Part shown: positions 6,340 to 7,667 of the stretch, in pieces
Layout: each line of letters begins with the position of its first letter
How positions within the stretch are numbered: the first letter of the stretch is position 1
From: Clostridiaceae bacterium
GTDB lineage: Bacteria > Bacillota > Clostridia > Oscillospirales > Acutalibacteraceae
Length of the DNA stretch: 7,667 nucleotides
Reading direction: 5' to 3'
NCBI GenBank assembly: GCA_904502215.1
Contig: CAJGDQ010000045.1
Coordinates: forward strand, 1 to 7,667
Notes under the pieces: model-generated
Told to the model about the DNA's origin: nothing
Databases searched by the model: none
What the model saw: only the letters and a program-made list of their open reading frames with translations
Program-made: the position numbers and the translations under genes

Positions 6340-7425
6340 TTATTTTTCAATCACTTTAGTTGCCGCTTCAAAAAGAGCTTCTCCCCACACTTTGCAACCA
6401 TCGCTGTCAGGGTGTCCACCGTATTTTGCCATATGCGGTTCACTATCATTTTTGGCCAAATATTTTACGCAGTCGAATACCAATTCCACATTTTTTAATT
6501 CACATTTAATAAAATTGTTAATCTCCTGCCATTTGCCACGTTGCTCTTCAGAGTAGTTAAATGGGGGAATCGTCTGTATAATCACACATATGCCGAATTC
6601 GTGCAATTTATCAACAATTGTCTGAAGATTTTTCTTTATAGTATCGGCACTGTACCCTTGAAATATATCGTTTACTCCGTAGCATACGAATACAATGTCG
6701 TTTTGCTTAGCTTTGTAAAGCCACACTCCGTCACTTGCAGCATCGTCCGCTCTGCCGTAACCAAGGCCGAGATTCCAATACGCATATTCATTACCCAATA
6801 AATTTGCAAAAACCGCATTCCAATGCTCATACGAATTGATCGGTGTTCCAATGCCCTGTGTTATGGAATCGCCCAAAAATGCGATTTTCTTTTTTGCAGG
6901 TCTTTGTATACCTACCATTGAAACAAACGGATGTTTTTTTGATGCAATCCACTCACCGTTATGAAAGATAAACGATGGGATAATGCTTTCCTCGTGATAG
7001 GGTATCATATTACCTGAAAAAACAATTTCAACGCAGATATATTCTCCACTTTTCACGTTTAATGTAACAGGGTCAGTAGAAAAAAACTCAGCAGGATTTA
7101 CTACTTTTTGCTTTTGTCCGCCAAACAAAACCTGCTCCATTTTTTTTGGATATGTAAATGATTCCTCATCACACCGAGAACAAACACCTACAAGCATTTG
7201 CTCTATTGTCCATGTATCTATAACAAGGTTTTTGTGGCTGATGGCTCCATTTGAATAGGTGCTGTCGATGGTGTTCGAAAATAAAAATGAATAAGGATAT
7301 TCACCGCCGCTTGCAACTTTATAAAGCGTACAGCTTCTTGTTTGCTGTTCATTTTCGTTATAAAAGAAAAACTGATTGCCGCTTCCAGCAAGAGTGTTCG
7401 AACTGTACTTTTTAAAGTACTCCAT
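6340..7425 (-). CDS. SGNH/GDSL-family hydrolase with N-terminal accessory region, cytoplasmic
   Basis: Esterase/lipase-fold hydrolase of 361 residues. The SGNH blocks lie in order in the C-terminal half: FLGDSITQG with Ser187 as nucleophile (block I), WNLGLGYG around Gly220-222 (block II), CYGVND with Asn252 (block III), and GGHPDSDG with His338 (block V). The usual Asp three residues before the His is Tyr335, so catalysis may use a Ser-His dyad, as described for some CE2 carbohydrate esterases. Residues 1-170 precede the catalytic domain and look beta-rich; a two-part layout like this resembles CE2 acetyl esterases, but I cannot confirm the family. There is no signal peptide or membrane span, so it is probably cytoplasmic. 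The ATG at 7425 has AAGGAGG 7 nt upstream and is chosen over an in-frame ATG at 7476 that would lie inside the promoter/leader. It is monocistronic, with its own promoter and terminator. Substrate unknown; deacetylation of an imported sugar is one option. Confidence 0.88.
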   Translation of the reverse strand: MEYFKKYSSNTLAGSGNQFFFYNENEQQTRSCTLYKVASGGEYPYSFLFSNTIDSTYSNGAISHKNLVIDTWTIEQMLVGVCSRCDEESFTYPKKMEQVLFGGQKQKVVNPAEFFSTDPVTLNVKSGEYICVEIVFSGNMIPYHEESIIPSFIFHNGEWIASKKHPFVSMVGIQRPAKKKIAFLGDSITQGIGTPINSYEHWNAVFANLLGNEYAYWNLGLGYGRADDAASDGVWLYKAKQNDIVFVCYGVNDIFQGYSADTIKKNLQTIVDKLHEFGICVIIQTIPPFNYSEEQRGKWQEINNFIKCELKNVELVFDCVKYLAKNDSEPHMAKYGGHPDSDGCKVWGEALFEAATKVIEK

Positions 7426-7432
7426 ATGTAAA

Positions 7433-7439
7433 CCTCCTT
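7433..7439 (-). promoter_or_regulatory. Ribosome binding site of the hydrolase gene
   Basis: AAGGAGG, 7 nt upstream of the ATG at 7425. It rules against the in-frame ATG at 7476, which has no such site and lies at or upstream of the expected transcription start. Confidence 0.85.
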
Positions 7440-7464
7440 CTGTTAATATCTTTCCATTCATTTC

Positions 7465-7493
7465 ATCATGACACATATCACTTACTTTGTCAA
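7465..7493 (-). promoter_or_regulatory. Promoter of the hydrolase gene
   Basis: Minus-strand perfect -35 TTGACA (7488-7493), 17-nt spacer, -10 CATGAT (7465-7470; 4 of 6 consensus) with TG one base upstream (extended -10). Transcription would start near 7458, giving a leader of about 33 nt with the Shine-Dalgarno in place. Confidence 0.65.
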
Positions 7494-7590
7494 GTTACAC
7501 CTGTATAGCCGCTTTTAACTTCAAGTCCACCCCAAAAACCATTTTGGGCGTAGGATATCTATGAAATTCAACTATGAAAATTTGTATAGA

Positions 7591-7623
7591 AAAAGTCCGA
7601 AACCGTTGTGGTTTCGGACTTTT
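7591..7623 (-). terminator. Terminator of an upstream gene outside the window
   Basis: Perfect 14-bp stem (7591-7604 with 7610-7623), 5-nt loop, core AAGTCCGAAACC / GGTTTCGGACTT. On the minus strand it ends in TTTTTCTATAC, on the plus strand in TTTTCT. It probably ends a minus-strand gene lying beyond 7667 and makes the hydrolase gene a separate unit. Confidence 0.8.
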
Positions 7624-7627
7624 CTGC

Positions 7628-7645
7628 ACCGATATCTAAATCGGT
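7628..7645. repeat. 18-bp palindrome-armed repeat, copy 2 (inverted)
   Basis: ACCGATATCTAAATCGGT, the exact reverse complement of 6308-6325. Flanking bases match in the direct sense in both copies (TGC before, T after), so only the 6-bp core is inverted. Like copy 1, on the minus strand it lies immediately before a terminator hairpin. Confidence 0.8.
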
Positions 7646-7667
7646 TCGCATTGTTGGTTGCGGAGGC

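Noticed and set aside
6286..6801. Plus-strand open frames opposite the SGNH hydrolase
   Set aside because: Antisense to a gene with intact catalytic motifs; no Shine-Dalgarno or family signature, and one starts within a terminator stem.
7531..7548. 7-bp hairpin CCCAAAA / TTTTGGG as a terminator
   Set aside because: The stem is short and no T-tract follows on either strand; it lies just below a better terminator.
7636..7667. C-terminus of an upstream minus-strand gene (one frame ends LRNQQCEPI with a TAG inside the repeat)
   Set aside because: Only about ten codons are visible and the two other minus frames are also open at the edge, so no coding frame can be chosen.

Overview
The window is AT-rich, densely coded, and has every recognisable gene on the minus strand. 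Strong Shine-Dalgarno sites (AAGGAGG, GAGGAGG), TTGACA/TATAAT-type promoters and hairpin-plus-T-tract terminators suggest a low-GC Gram-positive bacterium, most likely an anaerobic Clostridia member. The multi-domain dCache/GGDEF/EAL protein fits that too. The assignment comes from sequence style only; no rRNA or marker gene is present.

In transcription order (high to low coordinates): (1) 7426-7667 is intergenic. It holds a palindromic repeat, a terminator for an unseen upstream gene, and a promoter. (2) 6340-7425 encodes a cytoplasmic SGNH/GDSL-type hydrolase with an N-terminal accessory region. (3) 6110-6339 holds a second copy of the palindromic repeat in opposite orientation, a strong bidirectional terminator and a promoter. 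(4) 2375-6109 encodes a 1244-residue membrane-anchored cyclic-di-GMP enzyme: dCache sensor, HAMP, intact GGDEF, PAS-like, degenerate GGDEF, intact EAL, and a further PAS-like domain. A 17-bp-stem terminator follows its stop codon almost directly. (5) 2287 down to 1 is a surface-glycan operon with its own extended -10 promoter: a GtrA-family membrane protein with a TTG start, a hexapeptide-repeat acetyltransferase, and an oligosaccharide flippase that runs off the window at base 1.

The GtrA-like protein, the acetyltransferase and the flippase are all typical of clusters that build and export cell-surface polysaccharide or glycosylate a wall polymer. The c-di-GMP enzyme is a separate transcription unit. 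Its position beside a glycan operon makes a regulatory link plausible, but nothing in the sequence demonstrates one.

The least ordinary signals are the pair of 18-bp palindrome-armed repeats bracketing the hydrolase gene, and the composite architecture of the c-di-GMP enzyme (two GGDEF domains, one motif-dead, no canonical inhibitory site, and a sensory domain after the EAL). I found no clear evidence of a wholly new system.
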